From the NCBI RefSeq assembly GCF_010725485.1, contig NZ_AP022598.1, positions 1,116,001-1,180,000 of the forward strand: a stretch of 64,000 nucleotides of DNA, in the 5' to 3' direction. A program made the position numbers and the translations under genes. Source of the DNA: Mycolicibacterium parafortuitum (GTDB lineage: Bacteria; Actinomycetota; Actinomycetes; Mycobacteriales; Mycobacteriaceae). The notes under the pieces are model-generated. The model did no database searches and was not told the DNA's origin. It was given only the letters and a program-made list of their open reading frames with translations. Every line of letters starts with the position of its first letter. Positions within the stretch are counted from its first letter, which is position 1. Shown one piece after another: positions 1 to 7,975 of this stretch.

Positions 1-229
1 TGTTGACCTCGTCGACGAACCGGGTCAGCTCACGGTCCAGGCATGCCCCGAACAACTCCTCCTTGGAGCCGTAATAGAGGTACAGCATCGGCTTGCTGAT
101 CTGCGCCTCGGCGGCGATCGCGTCCATCGAGGTCTCGTGGTAACCGTTGACCGAGAAGATCTCCACGGCCGCGTCCAGCATCTGCTGCTCACGCACAGCA
201 CGCGGTAACCGCTTGGTTCCACCTGCCAT
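1..229 (-). CDS. TetR-family regulator, N-terminal part
   Basis: The reading frame on the minus strand starts at ATG 229 and runs off the left edge, so only 76 residues are present. They form a typical TetR DNA-binding domain: a first helix around MLDAAVEIF, then the helix-turn-helix core with DAIAAEAQISKPMLYLYYGSKEEL. The ligand-binding C-terminal domain lies outside the window. It is downstream of lpqI on the same strand with a 67-base gap, so the two are probably co-transcribed. The gene sits where Rv0238 sits in M. tuberculosis, next to lpqI. The target is unknown; autoregulation is only an inference. Confidence 0.9.
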   Translation of the reverse strand, partial: MAGGTKRLPRAVREQQMLDAAVEIFSVNGYHETSMDAIAAEAQISKPMLYLYYGSKEELFGACLDRELTRFVDEVN

Positions 230-296
230 GCGTGTGCCTTCCTGACCGATCAGCGATGCTCGCGTGCTCAGACCAGGGTAAGCAATCGCGGACTGA

Positions 297-1511
297 TCAG
301 CCGCCGCACCGCGGCGACGGACCCTTCATCGCGACGATCCGGGACACCGCGGCGTCGACCCCGGACATGGTCAGCTCGCCGGCGCCGACCGCCTTCTCCA
401 GCCGGTCCAGCACCGCGGGCACCTCCCCGGTGGACAACCACAGCGCCACGTCGGCACCGGCCTGCAGCGAGCGCAGCACCGCGTCGGGAACGCCGAGCCG
501 GGCCGAGATCGCCTGCATCCCGGACAGGTCGTCGGTGAAGACCACCCCGCCGAACGGCGGGCCGCCGTAGCCGCCGGAACGCAGCAGCGCGTAGGCCTGC
601 GGACTGAGGCTGGCCGGCTCGTTGCCGGTCAGGCCGGGCACCTCGATGTGGCCCACCATCACGCCCACCGGCGCCTGCGCGGTCAGGGTCCGGTACGGGA
701 TCAGGTCGTGGTTCTTGAGTTCCTCGATCGACGGCGTGGACGCGCTGCCGGTGTGGGTGTCGCCCGACCCGGCGCCGTGGCCGGGGAAGTGCTTGAGCAC
801 CGGCAGCACCCCGGCGTCCCGCAGGCCGCGGGCGTACGCGCCCGCGTAGTCCGTGACGGTGGTCGGGTCCGCGCCGAACGAGCGGTCACCGATCACCGAA
901 TTGTCGGCGGCGTCGGTGACGTCGACGACGGGCGCGAAGTCGATCGTGATGCCGAGGCCGCGCATCTTGGCGCCGCGGTCGCGGGCGACCGCGTAGACCT
1001 CTTCGGGGGTGCTGGTGCGGGCCAGCTGGCGCGGCGACGGCTGACTGCCGATCAGCCCGGCCAGCCGGGACACCCGGCCGCCCTCCTCGTCGACGCTGAC
1101 CGCCAGCGGCAGCGGGCCGGAGTTGGCGATGTCGGGCAGGGATCCGTCGGTGAGCATGGACAGATCGGTCCAACTGCCGACCATGATGCCGCCGACGCGG
1201 TGCTCGGCGGCGACAGCGCGGGCGTCGGCGGCCCCGGTCACCCCGACCATCAACAGCTGCGCGAGCTTGTCGCGCGTCGACATCGCCGCCACAGCCGCGG
1301 CCGGGTCGCCGCACACCGGCGCGGCGGGCGGGACGGGTGCGGGAGCCTCGGGCCGACCCTGGGCGGTACCTGCGGTCAGCGAGGGCCCCTGCACGGCATC
1401 GACGGGCGCTTCATGCTGGTCAGCCCCGGTCGACGAGGTGCATCCGACCAGCAGCGCCGACGCCGCCAGCACTCCGATCAGGACGCTCGGTGTGGTCCGT
1501 GGTGCGGGCAT
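297..1511 (-). CDS. lpqI: LpqI, GH3 beta-N-acetylglucosaminidase lipoprotein
   Basis: A 404-residue NagZ-type glycoside hydrolase family 3 enzyme. NagZ enzymes remove N-acetylglucosamine from peptidoglycan fragments, and LpqI is known to prime peptidoglycan recycling in mycobacteria. A lipoprotein signal peptide ends at the lipobox LLVGC with Cys24, so the enzyme should be anchored outside the plasma membrane. The GH3 motifs are intact: DEEGGRVSRL, KHFPGHG (Lys near residue 240) and FTDDLSG with the expected nucleophile Asp near 327. The frame is open further upstream, but ATG 1511 is chosen because the signal peptide starts there. A TAGTGT hexamer lies 8 bases upstream, so the message may be nearly leaderless. 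It is divergent from the stress-protein gene. Confidence 0.93.
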   Translation of the reverse strand: MPAPRTTPSVLIGVLAASALLVGCTSSTGADQHEAPVDAVQGPSLTAGTAQGRPEAPAPVPPAAPVCGDPAAAVAAMSTRDKLAQLLMVGVTGAADARAVAAEHRVGGIMVGSWTDLSMLTDGSLPDIANSGPLPLAVSVDEEGGRVSRLAGLIGSQPSPRQLARTSTPEEVYAVARDRGAKMRGLGITIDFAPVVDVTDAADNSVIGDRSFGADPTTVTDYAGAYARGLRDAGVLPVLKHFPGHGAGSGDTHTGSASTPSIEELKNHDLIPYRTLTAQAPVGVMVGHIEVPGLTGNEPASLSPQAYALLRSGGYGGPPFGGVVFTDDLSGMQAISARLGVPDAVLRSLQAGADVALWLSTGEVPAVLDRLEKAVGAGELTMSGVDAAVSRIVAMKGPSPRCGG

Positions 1512-1671
1512 ACGTGCTGACACTAATAGCACCGCAGGCCGTTGTTCTAGCCCGTCCCCAGCGCGCCGGGGCCCCGATCGGGGTGGAAAAACGGCGCTGA
1601 AGTTCGGCGTCCACTTCTCTGAAGACCAAATATCCTGGGCCGAAGAGGTGGACGGCGAACAGGAGCGGTCG

Positions 1672-2157
1672 ATGGCGAGCCCGGTGCCCAAGGACAAGAA
1701 GACGGTGCTGCTGATCGCGTTCGACGGCTCGCGCACGGCACGGCGCGCGGTGCAGTACGCCGGCCGCTTCCTGACCGCCGACCGGGCGGTGGTGCTGACC
1801 GTGTGGTCCCCGATGGACCGCGGATCCGACCCCGGGAACTACGACTACGACCTCGACGGGCCACCCGATCCGCGCGACGACGAACTCGACATCGCACTCG
1901 CGGAGGCACAGCGGATCAACGACGAAGGGGTCGAGCTCGCGGTCAGCGCAGGCCTGCCCGCCGAGCCGATGCGCCGGGCCGCCACCTTTACCGTGTGGCA
2001 GTCGATCATCGAGGCCGCCGACGAACTCGACGCCGACCTGATCATCACCGGCACCCGCGCCACCACGGGTTTCCGGTCACTGCTGCAGTCCAGCGTGGCC
2101 GATCACGTCATGCGGCGCGGCCACCGTCCGGTGCTCATCGTGCCGCCGGAACCTTAA
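1672..2157 (+). CDS. Universal stress protein family protein
   Basis: A 161-residue single-domain protein of the Usp fold. The N-terminal strand VLLIAFDGS and the C-terminal segment with GTRATTGFRSLL followed by PVLIVPP are the family hallmarks. The usual ATP-binding pattern G-2x-G-9x-G-S/T is imperfect: the second Gly is Ala and the last Gly is Ser, so ATP binding is doubtful. ATG 1672 is chosen because AGGAG at 1661-1665 lies 6 bases upstream; a longer frame exists but runs back through lpqI on the other strand. A TATCCT hexamer at 1631-1636 could be the -10. It is divergent from lpqI. Function beyond a general stress role is unknown. Confidence 0.88.
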   Translation: MASPVPKDKKTVLLIAFDGSRTARRAVQYAGRFLTADRAVVLTVWSPMDRGSDPGNYDYDLDGPPDPRDDELDIALAEAQRINDEGVELAVSAGLPAEPMRRAATFTVWQSIIEAADELDADLIITGTRATTGFRSLLQSSVADHVMRRGHRPVLIVPPEP

Positions 2158-2168
2158 GGCCAGCATGC

Positions 2169-2174
2169 TAGGTT
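2169..2174 (+). promoter_or_regulatory. Candidate -10 box, leaderless start of DUF2613 gene
   Basis: TAGGTT fits the mycobacterial TANNNT -10 consensus and ends 7 bases before ATG 2182. That spacing places transcription start on the start codon, which would give a leaderless message. No clear -35 is seen. Confidence 0.45.
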
Positions 2175-2181
2175 GGGCCGC

Positions 2182-2355
2182 ATGGATCGGTTCCTCGTAC
2201 CCGCCGCGGCCAGCATTGTCGTCGGCCTGCTGCTGGGCGCGGCAGCCGTGTTCGGGGTGACGTTGATGGTGCAGCAGGACACGAAGCCACCGCTGCAAGC
2301 GGGCGACCCGGCGTCATCGGTGCTCAACAGGGTCGAGTACGGCGACCGCACCTAA
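2182..2355 (+). CDS. DUF2613 small membrane protein (Rv0236A-like)
   Basis: A 57-residue protein with one hydrophobic N-terminal segment (FLVPAAASIVVGLLLG to VTLMV) and a short polar tail ending in VEYGDRT. Size, sequence and position immediately before aftD match the DUF2613 family, conserved in mycobacteria directly next to aftD. ATG 2182 gives the family length and sits 7 bases after a -10-like TAGGTT; the TTG nine bases earlier is less likely. The role is unknown. Its fixed linkage to aftD suggests a part in arabinan synthesis or AftD assembly, which is inference. Confidence 0.85.
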   Translation: MDRFLVPAAASIVVGLLLGAAAVFGVTLMVQQDTKPPLQAGDPASSVLNRVEYGDRT

Positions 2356-2407
2356 TCCGGCCATCGAGCGTCCCACCGCCCAGCCGCTGTCCCGGCGCTG
2401 GCTCTGG

Positions 2408-5400
2408 GTGGCCGCCGCGGCGGCCCTGGTCCTGAGTTTCGCCCAGTCTCCGGGCCAGATCTCCCCCGACACCAAGCTCGATCTCACCGCCAATCCGCTG
2501 CGCTTCCTCGCGCGCGCGTTCAACCTGTGGAACAGCGAGCTGCCGTTCGGGCAGGCGCAGAACCAGGCCTACGGCTACCTGTTCCCGCACGGCACGTTCT
2601 TCCTGGCCGGCGACGTCCTCGGCGTTCCGGGCTGGGTCACCCAACGGCTCTGGTGGGCGCTGCTGCTCGTCATCGGGTTCTGGGGTGTGGTGCGTGTGGC
2701 CGAAGCGCTCGGCATCGGGACCACGCCGTCACGGGTGCTCGGCGCGCTCGCCTACGCGTTGTCACCGCGTGTGCTGACCACCCTCGGTGCGATCTCCTCG
2801 GAGACGCTGCCGATGATGCTGGCGCCGTGGGTGCTGCTGCCGATGGTGCTGGCTCTTCGGGGCGATCCCAGGGTGCGGACGCTGGCCGCCCGCTCGGCGC
2901 TGGCGATCGCACTGATGGGCGCGGTCAACGCGGTCGCGACGCTGACCGCGTGCCTGTGCGCGGCGGTGTGGCTGCTGTGCCACCGTCCGAACCGCACGTG
3001 GTGGCGGTTCGTGGCGTGGTGGCTGCCGTGCGTCGCGCTCGCGGTGGCGTGGTGGGTGGTCGCGCTGCTGCATCTGGGCCGGATCAGCCCGCCGTTCCTC
3101 GACTTCATCGAATCCTCGGGCGTCACCACGCAGTGGATGTCACTGACCGAGATGCTGCGCGGCACCGGGGCGTGGACGCCGTACGTCGCGCCGAGCGCGA
3201 CCGCGGGTGCGCCGCTGGTAACGGGCACGGTCGCGGTGCTGGCCACCTCCCTGGTCGCCGCGGCGGGGCTGGCCGGGCTCGCGATGACGCGGATGCCCGG
3301 CCGTGGCCGGCTGATCACGATGCTGATGGTCGGCGTCGTCCTGCTGGCGGCCACCTACTCCGGCGGGCTCGGCTCCCCGTTCGCGCCCGCGATCCAGATG
3401 TTCCTCGACGCCGACGGCACCCCGCTGCGCAATCTGCACAAACTCGACCCGCTGTTGCGGCTGCCGCTGGCGCTCGGGCTGGCGCATCTGCTGGGACGGG
3501 TGCCGTTGCCGGGCAGCGTGCCGCGCCCGGTGTGGCGTCAGGCATTCGCGCATCCGGAGAACGACAAGCGGGTCGCCGTCGGCATCGTGGTGCTGTCGGC
3601 GCTGACCGCCGCGACGGCGCTGGCCTGGACCGGCCGGATGACCCCGCCCGGTGCGTTCGACGCAATCCCGCAGTACTGGCACGACACCGCGAACTGGCTG
3701 GAGGAGAACAACACCGACGGGCGGGTACTGGTCGCCCCGGGTGCCCCGTTCGCCACCCAGGTGTGGGGCAACAGCCACGACGAGCCGCTGCAGGTGCTCG
3801 GCGGAAGCGCGTGGGGGGTACGTGACTCGATCCCGCTGAACCCGCCGGAGACGATCCGCGCGCTGGATTCGGTGCAGCGGCTCTTCGCGGCGGGTCGCCC
3901 ATCCGCCGGGCTGGCGGACACCCTTGCCCGGCAGGGCATCTCGTATGTCGTGGTGCGCAACGACCTGGATCCGGAGACGTCGCGCTCGGCGCGGCCGATC
4001 CTGGTGCACCGCGCCGTCGACGGCTCCCCCGGCCTGACGAGGGTCGCCGAGTTCGGCGACCCGGTCGGGCCGGGGACCCTGGAGGGATTCGTCGCCGACG
4101 GCGGCCTGCGACCCCGCTACCCTGCGGTGGAGATCTACCGGGTCGATGCCCCAGGGTCGATGAAACCGTATGTGGCCGAAGCGGATACGCTGGCTCGTGT
4201 CGACGGCGGCCCGGAGTCGCTGCTGCGACTCGACGAGCGCAGGCGGCTGACCGGAAAGCCGCCGCTGGGACCGATGCTGCTGACCCAGGACGCGCTGCGC
4301 GCCGGTCTGGACGCGCCGCTGGTCACCGTCACCGACACCCCGACCGCGCGTGAGACCGACTACGGGCGCGTCGACGACCACTCGTCGGCGATCCGCGGGC
4401 CCGACGACGCGCGCCACACCTTCAACCGGGTGCCCGACTACCCGTCCGACGGCGCCGAGTTGGTGTACGGGCGATGGGGTGGTGGCCGCGTCACCGTGTC
4501 CAGTGCCGCGTCGGATTCCACGGCTCTGCCCAATGTCTTGCCGTCGTCGGGGCCCGCGGCGGCCGTCGACGGGGACGCGTCGACCAGCTGGGTGTCCAAC
4601 GCGCTGCAGACCGCCGTCGGCCAATGGCTTCAGGTCGATTTCGACCATCCGGTCACCAACGCCACCCTGACGATCACCCCGAGCGCGACCGCGGTCGGGG
4701 CACAGGTGCGCAGGCTTGAGGTCTCGACCGTCAACGGCACCACGTCGGTCCGGTTCGACCAGGCCGGTAAGCCGTTGACCGTCGCACTCCCCTACGGCGA
4801 GTCACCGTGGGTGCGTATCACCGCCACCGGGACCGACGACGGGTCGCCCGGGGTGCAGTTCGGCATCACCGACATCAACGTCACGCAGTACGACGCCAAC
4901 GGGTTCGCCCATCCGGTGCATCTGCGTCACACCGTGGTCGTACCACCGCCCGATCCGGATTCGGCGGTGGCGCTGTGGGATCTCGGGTCCGAGTTGCTCG
5001 GCCGCGCTGGATGCGCCGACAGCCCCACCGGGACGCGGTGCGCGGCGGCGATGGCCCTGGCGTCGGAGGAACCGGTGAACCTGAGCCGGACACTGACCGT
5101 GCCGACCCCGACCTCGGTGACGCCGACGGTGTGGGTGCGGGCCCGGCAGGGACCCGCGCTGGCCGATCTGGTGGCCCAGCCCGGCGCGACACGGGCCGTG
5201 GGCGACGCCGACCCGATCGACGTGCTCGGCTCCGCCTACGCCGCCGCCGACGGAGACCCCGGTACGTCCTGGACCGCGCCGCAGCGCACGGTACAGCCGC
5301 CGACCGCGCCCGCGCTGACGCTGCGCCTGCCCGGCCCGCGCACCGTGTCCGCGATCGAGGTGACCCCGAGCGCGTCGCCGCTACCGGCCCGCCCCACGCT

Positions 5401-6547
5401 GATCGCCGTCGACCTCGGCGACGGCCCGCAGGTACGCCGCCTGGACGCGTCCTCGGACGGCGCGACCGAAACGCTGCGGCTGCATCCCCGGCGTACCGAC
5501 ACCGTCACCGTCTGGCTGATGGACTGGGTCGATGTGATCGACCGCACCGCACTGGGATTCGATCAGCTCAAACCTCCGGGTCTGGCCGAGGTCACCGCGC
5601 TCGACGAGCGCGGTGAACCGATCGGCGCCGCGGACGCCGAGGCCAACCGGGCGCGCACCATAACCCTGGAATGCGGGCGCGGTCCGGTGATCGGCGTCGC
5701 CGGCGAATTCGTCCAGACATCGGTCACCACCACCGTCGGCGCGCTGTTGAGCGGCGAACCGATCGCCGCGCGCCCGTGCCGCGACCAGCCGATCCGGCTT
5801 CCAGCAGGTGAACAGGAGCTTGTGGTGGGCCCCGGCGCCGGGTTGATCGTCGACGGTGTCCAGCTGGCGACACCCCGGTCTGACGAGATCCGTTCGGCCA
5901 CAACGCTATCGGTGGACGTCGACCGGTGGGAGCCCGCACACCGGGTGGTCACGGTCGCGGCGTCGGGCACCTCGCGGGTGCTGGTGGTCCCGGAGAGCGT
6001 GAACCCGGGCTGGATGGCCCGGGACGCGGCAGGCACCGCACTGACGCCGATCACGGTGAACGGCTGGCAACAGGGCTGGGTGCTGCCCGCAGGCACCGAC
6101 GGACCGGTGGCACTGGACTTCTCGTCGAACACGACCTATCGGGCCGGCCTGATCGGCGGCCTCGCGCTGCTGCCGCTGCTGTTGGTGCTGGCGTTCGTAC
6201 CGGTGCGCCGTCCCACCGAGGCGATCCCCGCCGCGCAGCCGTGGCAGGTCGGCGCGCCCGGCGCCGGCGTCGCGACCGTGGTTGCGGCCGGGGTCATCTC
6301 AGGATGGTTCGGCGCGGTCGTCGGTGCTGCCGCGGTCGGGATCCGCTATCTGCTGCGCCGCCGCACCCGGCTGCTGGACCGGATCACGTTGGGCACCGCG
6401 GCATTCGGGCTGATCCTGGCCGGTGCGGTGCTCAGCGGCAACCCGTGGCGCTCGGTCGACGGGTATGTCGGGCATTCCCCCGGCGTGCAGTTCCTCGCGC
6501 TGCTGTCGGTGGTCGCGGTGGTGGCCTCGACGATGCGGGAGTCCTGA
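2408..6547 (+). CDS. aftD: AftD, alpha-(1->3)-arabinofuranosyltransferase
   Basis: A very large GT-C membrane glycosyltransferase (1379 residues from GTG 2408; family about 1400). AftD adds alpha-1,3 branches to arabinan of arabinogalactan and lipoarabinomannan, using decaprenyl-phosphoarabinose on the outer face of the plasma membrane. The N-terminal part has many membrane helices and the expected acidic first loop ISPDTKLDL. The large extracytoplasmic region holds two F5/8 type C (discoidin-like) carbohydrate-binding modules, near residues 700-810 and 935-1050. Four helices close the C terminus (about 1244-1379). The start is uncertain: residues related to the known N terminus (PLSRRWLW) lie in frame just upstream, but no ATG, GTG or TTG occurs between the in-frame stop at 2264 and 2408. 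Confidence 0.95.
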   Translation: MAAAAALVLSFAQSPGQISPDTKLDLTANPLRFLARAFNLWNSELPFGQAQNQAYGYLFPHGTFFLAGDVLGVPGWVTQRLWWALLLVIGFWGVVRVAEALGIGTTPSRVLGALAYALSPRVLTTLGAISSETLPMMLAPWVLLPMVLALRGDPRVRTLAARSALAIALMGAVNAVATLTACLCAAVWLLCHRPNRTWWRFVAWWLPCVALAVAWWVVALLHLGRISPPFLDFIESSGVTTQWMSLTEMLRGTGAWTPYVAPSATAGAPLVTGTVAVLATSLVAAAGLAGLAMTRMPGRGRLITMLMVGVVLLAATYSGGLGSPFAPAIQMFLDADGTPLRNLHKLDPLLRLPLALGLAHLLGRVPLPGSVPRPVWRQAFAHPENDKRVAVGIVVLSALTAATALAWTGRMTPPGAFDAIPQYWHDTANWLEENNTDGRVLVAPGAPFATQVWGNSHDEPLQVLGGSAWGVRDSIPLNPPETIRALDSVQRLFAAGRPSAGLADTLARQGISYVVVRNDLDPETSRSARPILVHRAVDGSPGLTRVAEFGDPVGPGTLEGFVADGGLRPRYPAVEIYRVDAPGSMKPYVAEADTLARVDGGPESLLRLDERRRLTGKPPLGPMLLTQDALRAGLDAPLVTVTDTPTARETDYGRVDDHSSAIRGPDDARHTFNRVPDYPSDGAELVYGRWGGGRVTVSSAASDSTALPNVLPSSGPAAAVDGDASTSWVSNALQTAVGQWLQVDFDHPVTNATLTITPSATAVGAQVRRLEVSTVNGTTSVRFDQAGKPLTVALPYGESPWVRITATGTDDGSPGVQFGITDINVTQYDANGFAHPVHLRHTVVVPPPDPDSAVALWDLGSELLGRAGCADSPTGTRCAAAMALASEEPVNLSRTLTVPTPTSVTPTVWVRARQGPALADLVAQPGATRAVGDADPIDVLGSAYAAADGDPGTSWTAPQRTVQPPTAPALTLRLPGPRTVSAIEVTPSASPLPARPTLIAVDLGDGPQVRRLDASSDGATETLRLHPRRTDTVTVWLMDWVDVIDRTALGFDQLKPPGLAEVTALDERGEPIGAADAEANRARTITLECGRGPVIGVAGEFVQTSVTTTVGALLSGEPIAARPCRDQPIRLPAGEQELVVGPGAGLIVDGVQLATPRSDEIRSATTLSVDVDRWEPAHRVVTVAASGTSRVLVVPESVNPGWMARDAAGTALTPITVNGWQQGWVLPAGTDGPVALDFSSNTTYRAGLIGGLALLPLLLVLAFVPVRRPTEAIPAAQPWQVGAPGAGVATVVAAGVISGWFGAVVGAAAVGIRYLLRRRTRLLDRITLGTAAFGLILAGAVLSGNPWRSVDGYVGHSPGVQFLALLSVVAVVASTMRES

Positions 6548-6553
6548 CCTGGT

Positions 6554-6611
6554 CGAGGTTGCATCCAGGCAGGAGAAGTGCGAGTGGAGTCCTGCCGGAA
6601 TGCAATTTCGG
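6554..6611. repeat. Palindromic intergenic element, copy 1
   Basis: An imperfect inverted repeat lies between convergent aftD and the acyltransferase gene. The left arm (6554-6574) and right arm (6590-6611) share GTTGCAT and GGCAGGA, then TCCTGCC and GGAATGCAATTTCGG, around a loop containing CGAGTG. The same arms and loop recur at 27616-27676 and partly at 63888-63914. It may act as a bidirectional terminator, but a conserved loop also fits a dispersed repeat. Confidence 0.75.
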
Positions 6612-6619
6612 CGACAGAA

Positions 6620-7792
6620 TCAGCGCGCGATGGCGGGCTCGATCTCCTCGGTGATCGAAGAGTCCAGCGGGGTCGGGTCGTTGCGCCGCTCCCAGCGCCG
6701 CAGCGCGTTGCGGCACGGCGCCTCCACCAACGCATAGCTGACCGCGGCGATCGCGAAGCCGAACAGCGTCGTCAGCACGAGCACGATCGTGAAGTGCCCG
6801 CTGAACGGGAACTCGCCGATGATCGGGAACACCATCGCCAGCGCGGCGAGGTGCCACACGAACAGCCCGTAGGACCAGCGGCCCAGCGTCACCATCAGCG
6901 GGCTGCCGAGGATCCGGTGTGAAGTGTCGACGCGGTCGAGCACCAGCGGCGCGAGCAGCGCCCCGGCGACGATCGCGCCCATCGCGGTCTTGAGCGTCAC
7001 CTGGATCACCGAGCCGGGGTGCAGGCCTTCGTTGCCGGCCAGCGGGGACGCCGCGATCGTGAACGCCGTCACCGCGATCAGCGCCATCAGCACCCGTCGC
7101 CGCGCCAGCCGGTGCACCCGGCCGACCGGGCTGACCGTCAGCTCCGCGAGCACCATGCCCGCGGCGAACCACGAGAAGAAGGCCGGGGGCCAGTTCCACA
7201 GGTTGTGCCCGGAGTCCCTGTCGAACGGGATGTGCACCCACAGCAGGCTGGCCGCCGCGACCACGACGATCACCGGGATCCGGGCCCGCACCGGCAGGTA
7301 GCGCGCGAGCAGCGCCAGCAGGGGCAGCGCGAGGTAGAAGCTCATCTCCACCGACAGGCTCCACATCTGCGTCAACCCCGCGGTCAGGGTCAGCGGAACA
7401 TAGATCTGGGTCAGGGTCAGATTCGCCAGCCACACCGTGAAGTCGGCCCTCGCCTCCGGAAGCAGGGTCAGGATCACCACGACCGCGACGAGGTAGCCGG
7501 GCATGATGCGCACGATGCGCGACCGCAGATAGTGGCCGGTCCTGGGCCGGGACCGCAGCCCGCGCGCGGCGGCGGCGTGACCGCGCCACAGCAGGAACCC
7601 CGACAGCGCGAAGAACACCGCGACCGCGAGGTCGAAGCGGCCCAGGATGCGTCCGGCGACGCCGGAGTTGATCCCGGTCTGGAACGCGACGTGGGTGACG
7701 ACGACCCCGATGGCCGCGCACGCGCGCATCCCCTCGACGGCGGGAAGGAAGCTGCGCGTCCCGCCGACGGTCTCACCGACGGCTGTAGTCAC
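6620..7792 (-). CDS. Acyltransferase 3 family membrane protein
   Basis: A 390-residue integral membrane protein of the acyltransferase 3 (OafA/Rv0228-like) family, which moves acyl groups onto extracellular carbohydrates or lipids. The N-terminal motif places an Arg and a His about ten residues apart (RACAAIGVVVTH), as in the family, followed by FFALSGFLLW. About ten membrane helices are visible. GTG 7792 is the start; a CAGACT hexamer lies 7 bases upstream, so the transcript may be leaderless. It is convergent with aftD, with the repeat element in the 72-base gap. The acceptor is unknown; the neighbourhood points to a cell-wall glycan or glycolipid. Confidence 0.88.
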   Translation of the reverse strand: MTTAVGETVGGTRSFLPAVEGMRACAAIGVVVTHVAFQTGINSGVAGRILGRFDLAVAVFFALSGFLLWRGHAAAARGLRSRPRTGHYLRSRIVRIMPGYLVAVVVILTLLPEARADFTVWLANLTLTQIYVPLTLTAGLTQMWSLSVEMSFYLALPLLALLARYLPVRARIPVIVVVAAASLLWVHIPFDRDSGHNLWNWPPAFFSWFAAGMVLAELTVSPVGRVHRLARRRVLMALIAVTAFTIAASPLAGNEGLHPGSVIQVTLKTAMGAIVAGALLAPLVLDRVDTSHRILGSPLMVTLGRWSYGLFVWHLAALAMVFPIIGEFPFSGHFTIVLVLTTLFGFAIAAVSYALVEAPCRNALRRWERRNDPTPLDSSITEEIEPAIAR

Positions 7793-7893
7793 GACGACCA
7801 GTCTGCCCGGTGACGCGTGATCCGGGCGAAACCGGGGAAGTAAGGCACGTGCGCTCAGGCGCCGGAGTAAGCGACGACCTTAAACAGTGCTGT

Positions 7894-7957
7894 TAGGGTC
7901 AAACGGGCTTTCAGGCGTCTGACTGGGCGCCGCCTCCGCCATGCCCCGTGGCGGCGC
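7894..7957 (+). promoter_or_regulatory. Candidate -10 and 5'-UTR hairpin before DUF3068 gene
   Basis: TAGGGT at 7894-7899 fits a -10 box. Between it and the ribosome-binding site is an 8-bp hairpin, GCGCCGCC at 7927-7934 pairing with GGCGGCGC at 7950-7957, five bases before GGGAG. It could modulate initiation. No -35 is recognised. Confidence 0.35.
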
Positions 7958-7975
7958 GCGAAGGGAGACACGGTA

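Noticed and set aside
1512..1671. DosR box upstream of the universal stress protein gene
   Set aside because: Many mycobacterial Usp genes are DosR-regulated, but no GGGAC(N)GTCCC-like palindrome is present in this interval.
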